A DNA stretch of 64,000 nucleotides from Flavobacterium geliluteum (GTDB lineage Bacteria; Bacteroidota; Bacteroidia; Flavobacteriales; Flavobacteriaceae), in the NCBI RefSeq assembly GCF_017948595.1, contig NZ_JAGFBV010000013.1:1-64000 (forward strand), written 5' to 3'. Made by a program: the position numbers and the translations under genes. Below, one piece after another: positions 9,430 through 16,700 of the stretch (the stretch's first letter is position 1; each line of letters begins with the position of its first letter). The notes under the pieces were generated by a model. The model was not told the DNA's origin, did no database searches, and saw only the letters and a program-made list of their open reading frames with translations.

Positions 9430-11388
9430 TCAAGATTTAAAATATGCAAATTGTAATGATTTGTTTTTCCAAAATATTAAAGATTTTTTTTCCTCTCCGT
9501 TTATTTTGAAATTAATTGGTTTAAATGGTATTTCGATAGCATCAATACCATAACTGCCACTTACTTTTCCGAGTAGTAATAGCTCGTGCTCGGGTGCTAA
9601 TTTAATCATATCTAAAAATTTGCCCGCACCAATACCTATTGTAGCCAAGTTTAATAAATTACTTATAGGACATTTTAATTGGAATTCTGGGTCTAAAAGC
9701 AAACTATGTAATGGACTAGGATTTATTGATGCATTATATCGAACTTTGTCTACTTGTATATTTAAAAATAAATCTTCTCCTTCTTGTCTTGGAGTTATCG
9801 ATATTTTTGAGTTAACTTCTGGAATATCTACATTTATAGTACTGGAAATCTTTTTATCGTAGTTGGTAAAGCAAAAAAAGATATTCCCTAAATCAATTGG
9901 TTTTAATTCCAAATTAGCTTTTAATTTTGCATCAACTCCTCCTGAATATTTTAGGATGATTTCTGAAAGATCAGGATTAAAATTAAAAGAGTTAAGATTA
10001 ATCGTTGCTTTTCCACTTCCTGACACATCCCCTTTAAATCTCCCTAAAGCTAAAAGACCAGTCGTTTCTCTCCAAATATTACATGCACCTACTTTTGCTT
10101 CATTTTCTACTTGATTCGCAATGCGAGCAGTTTCACGAGCAATTTGCCATGCGACTCTTTCCGCTTCTACTCTAATTCTACAAGCTCGTCTTGTTGCAGC
10201 ACATACAGGGTCTTCCACTCTAATTCGTGCCCAAGGAGGTCCTATTGTATGCATACAATCCCAATTACAACTGTCTCCATTAAAATTAGGATAATTAAAA
10301 TCAGTTCTTACTTTTTGACAATCAATATCTGCTTTTTTTACCTCTAATTTTTCATTGAATGTCGCCTCAGGAATAATGAAATTTTGTTTCAAAATTATTT
10401 GCTTAGACAACGTCTCATTTAAAATATTTGAAATTTCTAATTTGCTAATATTTGTAACAGCTAAATGTTTTGTATCAATCGGTTCAAAAATGCTTATCCA
10501 TGTACTATCATACTTTTCATTGAATGTATTAAATATCTTTTTCAATTCTAAATTAGTTTTCTCAGTAATTGCCGGAGTAGTTAATGTATCCATTGTTGGT
10601 TTATCTTTCATCAATTGAATCATTACTGAAATGCCATCAGATTTTATACGAATGCAAGATTTCTTAATAAATCGAGTTGCTTTTAATGAGTCAGCTATAA
10701 CTTCTGTATTTGGGTCTTTAAACATTTTTTTGAGACTCACTTTGTAAGTCTCCCCCCAACCAGTATAGATTACTGTTGGTTTTTTTAAAAAAGCCCCATT
10801 TAAATTTTCAATGTAGTTTTTAAGAATTGGAGAAATTAATTTTGCTAAAGTTTCTTTTGGTAATTTTGTTTTTTTTCTAAACTTTATGCTCTTTACTTTT
10901 AATGAATTTACTGCGCTTCTTAAATATAAGGAATCTGATTTAGTAGAAACTGCAGTCAAACCGTTTAAATATCCTTTGATTTCTATGCTTTCTTTGGGAA
11001 TTTTAATTTTTGCATTTTCATTTAAAATTTTAATTTCTACATCATTTTTGGGAATAAGAATTGAAAAATCAGCTCCAATAAGAATACCTTGCCTGTCCAA
11101 AGATACTTTTGGTTCAATATTTTGAATTATAATGTTTTCATCATCGATTGATTCTGCTTCATTTTTGATTTCTGTAGGTAAATATTTTAGGATAATGTCT
11201 TTATCAATATTTATTCCTACGTGTGGTTCAAAGTCCGATATTTCTACAAGGTTTCTTTCAATAGATGCGTATTGTTGATCAATTGTAGAAAGTGGAGGAA
11301 ATTGATTATTTATAGCCGTTTTTAGAGGTTTGCAACTTGTAAATGCAATTGCAGCTACCAATATCGAAAGGTATTTAGTGTATTTCAT
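9430..11388 (-). CDS. Large lipoprotein of unknown function
   Basis: A 652-residue lipoprotein. The signal MKYTKYLSILVAAIAFTSC has a lipobox with acylated Cys at residue 19. Residues 20-340 and 430-640 are beta-rich and end in FAYFKS. Between them is an unusual insert, about 355-430, with five cysteines and many Arg and Ala residues (CNWDCMHTIGPPWARIR, then CAATRRACRIRVEAERVAW). It probably forms a disulfide-linked helical hairpin. A TULIP/DUF4403-like lipid-binding fold is possible but only a guess. It lies 102 nt downstream of the outer-membrane-like gene at 12765-11491 on the same strand, so the pair is probably one operon under the dyad-bearing promoter. Confidence 0.6.
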   Translation of the reverse strand: MKYTKYLSILVAAIAFTSCKPLKTAINNQFPPLSTIDQQYASIERNLVEISDFEPHVGINIDKDIILKYLPTEIKNEAESIDDENIIIQNIEPKVSLDRQGILIGADFSILIPKNDVEIKILNENAKIKIPKESIEIKGYLNGLTAVSTKSDSLYLRSAVNSLKVKSIKFRKKTKLPKETLAKLISPILKNYIENLNGAFLKKPTVIYTGWGETYKVSLKKMFKDPNTEVIADSLKATRFIKKSCIRIKSDGISVMIQLMKDKPTMDTLTTPAITEKTNLELKKIFNTFNEKYDSTWISIFEPIDTKHLAVTNISKLEISNILNETLSKQIILKQNFIIPEATFNEKLEVKKADIDCQKVRTDFNYPNFNGDSCNWDCMHTIGPPWARIRVEDPVCAATRRACRIRVEAERVAWQIARETARIANQVENEAKVGACNIWRETTGLLALGRFKGDVSGSGKATINLNSFNFNPDLSEIILKYSGGVDAKLKANLELKPIDLGNIFFCFTNYDKKISSTINVDIPEVNSKISITPRQEGEDLFLNIQVDKVRYNASINPSPLHSLLLDPEFQLKCPISNLLNLATIGIGAGKFLDMIKLAPEHELLLLGKVSGSYGIDAIEIPFKPINFKINGEEKKSLIFWKNKSLQFAYFKS

Positions 11389-11490
11389 AAAAATTGATTT
11401 TAATGATTAGAAATTGTCTAAGTTGTTTTTAAAACTTATTTACAACGAACTGCTTAGCAGTATTTTTAATTGTAAGGTCGTTTGCAGTAC

Positions 11491-12765
11491 CTAATTTTCT
11501 TCAATTCCTTTATCCAAACTTATTTTCTTAACTTTAGATAAATTGTACGTTATTCCGAAAAATTTCCCAAATTTGAATTGGCTTTGTGTAGGTATAGTTC
11601 CGGAGTCACCCAAATTGTAAGAGCTACCAACTTGATATCCATCTGCAATTCTATCAACTTTTCCCATAGAAATACCTGCCGAAAAAATAATACGTTCCTG
11701 CTTTCCTAATATAGCCCCAAGACCCAGAAGTACTTGTAGCTTCTGATTTTGAGTTATTACTGCACCAAAATTAAGGGTTGGAACCACCCACGAATTCATT
11801 CGGATATAAGTGTTAATTGTAGAACCAAATGCCATGTCATAATCTCCACTATTTTTTAGCATGATGATTTTATTACCTGAAGTTGCCGGATCGTCTCTTT
11901 TATCATATTCTGAATCATAAAGTGATGTGAAAAATATTCCGGCACTAACATCTATTTTTAAGCCTCCTTTAATCCATATATTATAAGGAGTTGATGCGAA
12001 ATTAGCGTCTTCCTCTTTTGTTTCTTTATTAAAACGACTCAATTTAAATTCTAAAACATCGATGTTTTTACCTTGGATATCGATTGGTAAAGTATAAATA
12101 TCTAAATTGATAGTGTAGAATTTTTGTATAATTGATTCAATACTTTTCTCAGATTTTTCTTTTGTTTCAAGTAAGTTTTTTTGCGTATCTGAGTAACTAG
12201 AACTATTATCTTCAATATTTTGTAAATCATTTAATAAACTATAAATCTTGCCTAATTGTATTTTTGAATTGTCTAAAAATTCTTTCCTTTTAACATTGTA
12301 ATCATCTTCAACAAGCTTGCTTTTTTGCTTTAAAATTTCATAAAAATTTTCTACTTGAAAGTTTAAACTATCTATACTTTTAATCACATTTTCGTTTTCT
12401 TTGATAATTCTTTTTATAGAATCATTCAGAAGAACTAGTTCTGGAATTTCATTATTTACTAGTACTTTTATTCCTTCAATAATACTATCTAGCTTTTTTT
12501 TGTCATTAAAAAAAGAAAGCTCTTTCGTGTCAATTTTATAAGTGTGCTTTAAAGGATTCCAATTTATTAATTTAATAGAGACTAGATCTCTAGATCTTAC
12601 AGAAAGCCATTTACTGCTATCTAAAGCGGTAGATAATGAATCTGTATAAATCGTAATACTTTTTTTGTGTGGCTTCCCTAAATCGACTTCTATGACTTTG
12701 GTTGCTACCTGGCTATAACCAATAATTCCAAAGAATAAATAAAGAATAATTAATGTCGTTTTCAT
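11491..12765 (-). CDS. Secreted coiled-coil protein with probable outer-membrane C-terminus
   Basis: The start chosen is the ATG at 12765, because it begins a signal peptide (MKTTLIILYLFFGIIGYSQ). The longer open frame adds 18 unlikely residues. About 424 residues: an N-terminal strand-rich part, a long coiled coil (about 90-220, rich in Lys, Glu and Ile), then a Gly/aromatic C-terminal part (FGAVITQNQKLQVLLGLG, FGKFFGITYNL) like a small outer-membrane beta-sheet or barrel. I know no named family. It is transcribed divergently from the two-component operon, and both promoters carry the same dyad. It is therefore a likely regulatory target of that system, together with the downstream lipoprotein. 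Confidence 0.6.
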   Translation of the reverse strand: MKTTLIILYLFFGIIGYSQVATKVIEVDLGKPHKKSITIYTDSLSTALDSSKWLSVRSRDLVSIKLINWNPLKHTYKIDTKELSFFNDKKKLDSIIEGIKVLVNNEIPELVLLNDSIKRIIKENENVIKSIDSLNFQVENFYEILKQKSKLVEDDYNVKRKEFLDNSKIQLGKIYSLLNDLQNIEDNSSSYSDTQKNLLETKEKSEKSIESIIQKFYTINLDIYTLPIDIQGKNIDVLEFKLSRFNKETKEEDANFASTPYNIWIKGGLKIDVSAGIFFTSLYDSEYDKRDDPATSGNKIIMLKNSGDYDMAFGSTINTYIRMNSWVVPTLNFGAVITQNQKLQVLLGLGAILGKQERIIFSAGISMGKVDRIADGYQVGSSYNLGDSGTIPTQSQFKFGKFFGITYNLSKVKKISLDKGIEEN

Positions 12766-12791
12766 GATTTCTATGTTTTTAGTTGATGTCC

Positions 12792-12843
12792 CAAATGTAT
12801 TTACAGAACTCCATATCAATCAATTACCCGTTTGGGTGATATT
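12792..12843 (-). promoter_or_regulatory. Promoter and dyad operator of the 12765-9430 operon
   Basis: Minus strand: -7 box TACATTTG at 12799-12792. Upstream at 12843-12822 is a dyad with core ACCCAAACGGGT. There are 26 nt between the dyad core and the -7 box. It is the mirror image of the site at 12920-12941 with one mismatch over 22 nt. Confidence 0.6.
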
Positions 12844-12919
12844 TTATTTTCTTACATTCTTATATTTTTTTGTAAGTTTATTGAATGTTAATTTTATATC
12901 CGGATTAAGCTTATTTTTA

Positions 12920-12970
12920 AATATCACCCAAAAGGGTAATTGCGCTCAATGGGCTTATTACTCAACTTTG
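12920..12970 (+). promoter_or_regulatory. Promoter and dyad operator of the two-component operon
   Basis: A dyad with core ACCCAAAAGGGT (22-nt element 12920-12941), then TTG at the expected -33 position and CAACTTTG (-7-like) at 12963-12970. The dyad-to--7 gap is 25 nt, almost the same as at the divergent promoter. This suggests one activator or repressor acts at both, most simply the response regulator encoded directly downstream. Confidence 0.6.
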
Positions 12971-12988
12971 TAATGAAAATATAACACC

Positions 12989-13618
12989 ATGAATATAAGA
13001 GTTGCTATAGTAGAGGATGATAAAAATTACAGTCAGGCGCTGAAGAATATCATCGACTTTCAAGAAGATATGGAATGTGTAGCTCAGTTTTTTAATGGTA
13101 AAAATGCTTTGCAAAAATTGGAAGCCCTCGAACCAGACGTGGTTTTAATGGACATTCAACTGCAGGATTTATCGGGTATTGATATTGTTTTTAAACTAAC
13201 AGAGTTAATGCCCAGCACTACTTTCGTCATGTGTACCAGTTTTGAAAATGATGAAAAAATCTTTTCTGCCTTGCGTGCCGGCGCGAGTGGTTATCTGGTA
13301 AAAGGTGATTCTTTGGCTAAAATCATTCAGGCGATTCTGGAAGCACACAAAGGTGGAGCGCCCATGAGTTTTGCTATTGCCAAGCGTGTTTTACAGCATT
13401 TTCAGGAATCAAAAGTACAAGTACAAAGTTTAGCATTACTGACTGTAACCGAAAAAGAAGTGCTGGAATTACTGGCGCAGGGACTTCTGTATAAAGAAAT
13501 TGCCGATAAAAAAAGTGTCACCATTGACACCATTAAAAAACACATTGGCAACATTTACAGAAAATTACAGGTAAGCAACAAAATTGAAGCAATTAATAAA
13601 TTTAACCACAAAAACTAA
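12989..13618 (+). CDS. Response regulator, NarL/FixJ (LuxR-HTH) type
   Basis: 209 residues. Receiver domain 1-120 with acidic pocket E9-D10-D11, phospho-acceptor D55 (VVLMDIQLQD), a T/S position in MCTSFEN, and K105 in GYLVKGDS. A LuxR-type HTH follows at about 145-205 (LTVTEKEVLELLAQGLLYKEIA, read in two parts, then TIDTIKKHIGNIYRKL). It is the first gene of a four-gene operon whose last gene is the partner histidine kinase. It probably binds the ACCC-N4-GGGT dyads in its own promoter and in the divergent one; this is inferred from the layout only. Confidence 0.93.
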   Translation: MNIRVAIVEDDKNYSQALKNIIDFQEDMECVAQFFNGKNALQKLEALEPDVVLMDIQLQDLSGIDIVFKLTELMPSTTFVMCTSFENDEKIFSALRAGASGYLVKGDSLAKIIQAILEAHKGGAPMSFAIAKRVLQHFQESKVQVQSLALLTVTEKEVLELLAQGLLYKEIADKKSVTIDTIKKHIGNIYRKLQVSNKIEAINKFNHKN

Positions 13619-13624
13619 GAAATC

Positions 13625-14287
13625 ATGGAATTAGAAAAATTACAAGACAAAGGAATTGATCAAAAAGACTTTTTTATAAAAAAAATTAAAAAAGAGATCG
13701 AAGATATTTTTGTTGAGAGATACAGAAATTTAGGAAAAGGTATTAGTGGATTAACTAAAAGCTTTTTTATAGATCTGGAAATATTTAAAAAGTTACTTAA
13801 AGATAATCAAAACAAAAAATATTGTAAGTTTTATTACATTCAAAAAGATACTTCTTTGAATATAGGTATATGCTTCTCTGATAACTACCAATGTACTATT
13901 AAAGAGAAGGAGGACAAATTATATAACTTATTAGGTGAGACTATACCAGATGAAAATTTTATAAAAATGAAAAATGATTTTGAGAATGGCTTAGCAGATA
14001 AATTATCTCCTTATACTAATAAAATTAAAGATGTTTTGACTTTTTACACTTTGGAAGACATTCAAACTTACTTTGAAACAATCAAAAATTCACACCCTAA
14101 TATTACTATTAATGGCCTAAAATTTAACATGTGGCAGTACTGCCCCACCAATATAGATTCTAGACTTTCAGCAGAATTTATAAAAAGAAATAATAGAATA
14201 TCTTTTTGTGTCCATGCACTATTTAATAAAAAAAATGATTTATATGATGAAGGTGATGCCTATGATTTAGGAAATCTAATGCCTTAA
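13625..14287 (+). CDS. Hypothetical protein in the two-component operon
   Basis: 220 residues, Lys/Asn-rich, no signal peptide or membrane helix. The N-terminus is helical and charged, the middle is strand-rich (YCKFYYIQKDTSLNIGICF), and the C-terminus contains FNMWQYCPTNIDSRLSAEF and ends in DAYDLGNLMP. I do not recognise a family. It begins 6 nt after the response regulator stop and ends 1 nt before the membrane gene, so it is co-transcribed. Its base composition is more AT-rich than that of the flanking regulator genes. It may be an accessory or effector of the signalling system; nothing in the sequence says which. Confidence 0.65.
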   Translation: MELEKLQDKGIDQKDFFIKKIKKEIEDIFVERYRNLGKGISGLTKSFFIDLEIFKKLLKDNQNKKYCKFYYIQKDTSLNIGICFSDNYQCTIKEKEDKLYNLLGETIPDENFIKMKNDFENGLADKLSPYTNKIKDVLTFYTLEDIQTYFETIKNSHPNITINGLKFNMWQYCPTNIDSRLSAEFIKRNNRISFCVHALFNKKNDLYDEGDAYDLGNLMP

Positions 14288-14288
14288 T

Positions 14289-14930
14289 ATGAATAGTATT
14301 TACGAAATAATATTACTTATAACACTACTAAAATCAATAGTTTTGGTTAGAAAGTTCAGTCTTTCCAGCCAAAACTATTTGTTCATATACCTTCTTATTA
14401 CTTTTTTGGTAGAAGTACTTTCGTGGATCATTCTTTTAATAAATAAAGATTCTAAATTTAGTTTTCAATATACTGTATATTGTATATTCTGCATACTATT
14501 TTTCTGGTTTCATTATTCCAGACAATGCCATAAAAAACTAAGAAAAAAAGTCAATATATTATCTGTTATTCTCATAGTTTATGTTTTAGTATTCCCTAGC
14601 TTTTTGGGAGAAGACTTAGTATCAAGATTAGTCATTGCTTTACCTATTTTTTATATCTTATATTCTATGCTATGGTTTTATCAAAAAGTAGCTTTCCCAT
14701 CCAAAGACAAAATTACAGATGATCCTAATTTTTGGATTTCAACCGCTTTACTTCTTTGGAGTTGTTTCTTTATTTTTAGAGTAATTCCGAGATATTTTTT
14801 TGATACTACAGATAAAGATTTTTTAATTTTATTGAGAGAATTGGTATATATCATAAATAGTATAATGTATCTTTTATTTTTCAAAGCTTTGATGAAATAC
14901 GAAATCCTTGCAAAAAATCTAAATAAATGA
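14289..14930 (+). CDS. Multi-pass membrane protein, probable sensor partner
   Basis: 213 residues with about six or seven hydrophobic segments (for example IYEIILLITLLKSIVLV, LFIYLLITFLVEVLSWII, YTVYCIFCILFFWFHY, ILSVILIVYVLVF). No enzymatic motif is visible. Its last four bases overlap the start of the histidine kinase gene (ATGA overlap), which implies translational coupling and equal amounts. The kinase has only one membrane segment and almost no periplasmic part, so this protein may supply the sensing function. That role is inferred from context. Confidence 0.7.
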   Translation: MNSIYEIILLITLLKSIVLVRKFSLSSQNYLFIYLLITFLVEVLSWIILLINKDSKFSFQYTVYCIFCILFFWFHYSRQCHKKLRKKVNILSVILIVYVLVFPSFLGEDLVSRLVIALPIFYILYSMLWFYQKVAFPSKDKITDDPNFWISTALLLWSCFFIFRVIPRYFFDTTDKDFLILLRELVYIINSIMYLLFFKALMKYEILAKNLNK

Positions 14931-15721
14931 GCCAGCTTCCACACGAAATAAAACTGACTTACATCATTGCCATCATCGTAATGTTCATTTTTGTATGTTT
15001 CATAATAATGGTGGTGTTTATTTACAATAAAAAGCAATTGATTCAACAGCAAGAAGATCAAATACGGGAAAGCGAATTCAAAAATCAATTGCTGCAGAAA
15101 GAACTAGAGCGGCAAAAAGCGATTCAGTTAGAAAGAGAACGTATCTCACAAGATATGCATGATGATTTAGGCGCGGGAATTTCGGCCATAAAACTTCAGG
15201 CTGAGTTTTTAAAATATAAAATGCCAAAGGAAAATTATTCCGAAGATTTAGAAGCGATTATCACTACTTCTGAAGATATGAATTTGGCCATGCGGGAAAT
15301 TCTCTGGAGTTTGAATTCTCAAAATGATACTATTGGAAATTTTATAGAATACACCAGTTTGTATATTAAACGTTTTTTGGACAAAACCACAATTAATACA
15401 CAATTAGATTCGAACGTTCTTGAAAAAGAAACCAATTTATCTGTAAAAGCAAGACGAAACCTTTTTTTAGTGGTTAAAGAAGCCATTCATAATGTGTACA
15501 AACACAGTCAGGCAACTAACATCCTTATCCAATTTGAGAAAACCGATACTTCTTTTAAAATTACTGTAACTGATGACGGCATTGGATTATCAGATAGTAT
15601 TCAAAAAGGAAATGGTTTAACCAATATGTCTCTACGAATGGAGAGTATAAACGGAACTTTTAAGATTGTTCCTGTTCAAAAAGGATCTTCTTTGTTGTTT
15701 GTGTGTCCATTAGAGTATTAA
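14927..15721 (+). CDS. Sensor histidine kinase, HisKA_3/NarX type
   Basis: 264 residues. A single membrane helix (about 10-33, IIAIIVMFIFVCFIIMVVF) is followed by a coiled-coil linker rich in Gln and Glu, then the HisKA_3 H-box ERISQDMHDDLGAGISAI with phospho-accepting His78. The HATPase_c domain has an N-box (VVKEAIHNVYKHS) and G boxes (VTDDGIGLS, GNGLTNMSLRME). There is no periplasmic sensor domain. It ends the operon with the response regulator, a hypothetical protein and a membrane protein. Family and partner are clear; the signal is unknown. Confidence 0.92.
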   Translation: MSQLPHEIKLTYIIAIIVMFIFVCFIIMVVFIYNKKQLIQQQEDQIRESEFKNQLLQKELERQKAIQLERERISQDMHDDLGAGISAIKLQAEFLKYKMPKENYSEDLEAIITTSEDMNLAMREILWSLNSQNDTIGNFIEYTSLYIKRFLDKTTINTQLDSNVLEKETNLSVKARRNLFLVVKEAIHNVYKHSQATNILIQFEKTDTSFKITVTDDGIGLSDSIQKGNGLTNMSLRMESINGTFKIVPVQKGSSLLFVCPLEY

Positions 15722-15828
15722 TATTCAGATTTTTTATTTGATACGATCAAAATTAAGATAATTAAAGAAAATTTATAATCAACTTATTTACACCAACGGA
15801 TATTTTAAGCATTCAAAAGGCACTTTTT

Positions 15829-15952
15829 TTATTGGTACAATTCTTCCCGAATACTTATTAAGGTCTGAATAGCTTTTGCCTCATCTGGTTTTTCGGGCAA
15901 AGCAGAACTACTTCGAAAAGAATTAGATTTTGGGATTTTAGGTTTTGGATGG
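15829..15952 (-). pseudogene. Fragment of a lost gene (Pro-rich linker and C-terminus)
   Basis: The minus frame just beyond the kinase stop reads a Pro/Lys-rich segment (HPKPKIPKSNSFRSSS) followed by AIQTLISIREELYQ-stop, without its own start. The open frame extends backward into the kinase gene only by chance. The DNA of the Pro-rich part is repeated at 16651-16693, and the terminal EELYQ is repeated at 9394. It is best read as the 3' remnant of another gene. Confidence 0.4.
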
Positions 15953-15953
15953 T
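15911..15953. repeat. Cassette-end repeat, left copy
   Basis: A 43-nt sequence beginning CTTCGAAAAG and ending TTTGGATGGT. It matches 16651-16693 in 38 of 43 positions in direct orientation. The two copies flank the polyvalent-type kinase gene. Confidence 0.6.
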
Positions 15954-16582
15954 CATGGTTTGTAGAACTGTTCTGTAATGTAGAAAACGGTGTCGATAAA
16001 ATACAAATTACCTTCAAGAGTCAGTACGTTTTCGTCGTGTAAATCTTCCAGAATGATTCCTAAATCTGGATTAAAATAATCGTTGTTTCTTGTGTTCACA
16101 AAGCCATTTTCATTTAGAAATTTTTTGACAATGTCTAATTCTGTTAATTCATCAAATTTTATAAAATCCTGCTCAACAACGGCATACAAAACTTCTTCGG
16201 ATTCATAAAACCCAACTAATTTGTAAGCTGTGTCTGGAAAAAAGAAATTATTCAATAATAAGTTATTAAAATAATCTTCCCACGATAAATAATAAATGGA
16301 ATCATTGAGTTTAAAAACGGTAAACTCATCCTGATGAAGATACACCTTTTGCTCAGCACCACTGGAAACAAAAGAATTGATATTAATATTTGTATTCCAA
16401 AAATTATTTTGGTTACAATATTGCTTTATGATCTCTGCTTCTTCTCTTTTGATTTGCTTGCTGTCTTTAGCTTCGCAACCTGAGCCCTTGCTTCTTCTAA
16501 GGTAATCGGCGACCTCTTGGATAGCATCTCCATGCCTAACTTGGCTCTTTCCTGAAATGATATTTTGTAGTTCATTTTTCAT
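15953..16582 (-). CDS. Putative polyvalent-protein-type kinase
   Basis: 209 residues. The N-terminal helical region (IQEVADYLRRSKG) is typical of this Bacteroidota family. A minimal protein-kinase-like fold follows: glycine loop SSGAEQKVYL near 73-82, candidate ATP-binding lysine K91 (TVFKLND), catalytic loop LEDLHDENVL with H182, D183 and N185, and a metal-binding Asp in LYFIDTVFY (D197). This matches the Ser/Thr/Tyr-like kinase found in polyvalent proteins of phages and mobile elements. It lies next to the IetAS-like pair, and the flanking DNA is directly repeated, consistent with a mobile cassette. The substrate is unknown. Confidence 0.72.
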   Translation of the reverse strand: MKNELQNIISGKSQVRHGDAIQEVADYLRRSKGSGCEAKDSKQIKREEAEIIKQYCNQNNFWNTNININSFVSSGAEQKVYLHQDEFTVFKLNDSIYYLSWEDYFNNLLLNNFFFPDTAYKLVGFYESEEVLYAVVEQDFIKFDELTELDIVKKFLNENGFVNTRNNDYFNPDLGIILEDLHDENVLTLEGNLYFIDTVFYITEQFYKP

Positions 16583-16650
16583 GAATTTTATAATGCAAAT
16601 ATAAAGGTTTTAATGTTAGGATTTAACGAGCGATATACTTCTTGAAATAA

Positions 16651-16693
16651 CTTCGAAAAGGATTAGGGTTTGGGGTTTTAGGGTTTGGATGGT
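16651..16693. repeat. Cassette-end repeat, right copy
   Basis: Direct repeat of 15911-15953 (38 of 43 identical). It sits between the subtilase stop codon and the start of the kinase gene. Its minus frame also encodes a Pro-rich peptide (HPNPKTPNPNPFRS), similar to that of the left copy. Confidence 0.6.
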
Positions 16694-16700
16694 AATATTG

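Noticed and set aside
15829-16017. Independent 62-residue protein overlapping the kinase gene
   Set aside because: Its first part overlaps the kinase C-terminus in another frame. Only the downstream part has a recognisable repeated sequence, without a start.
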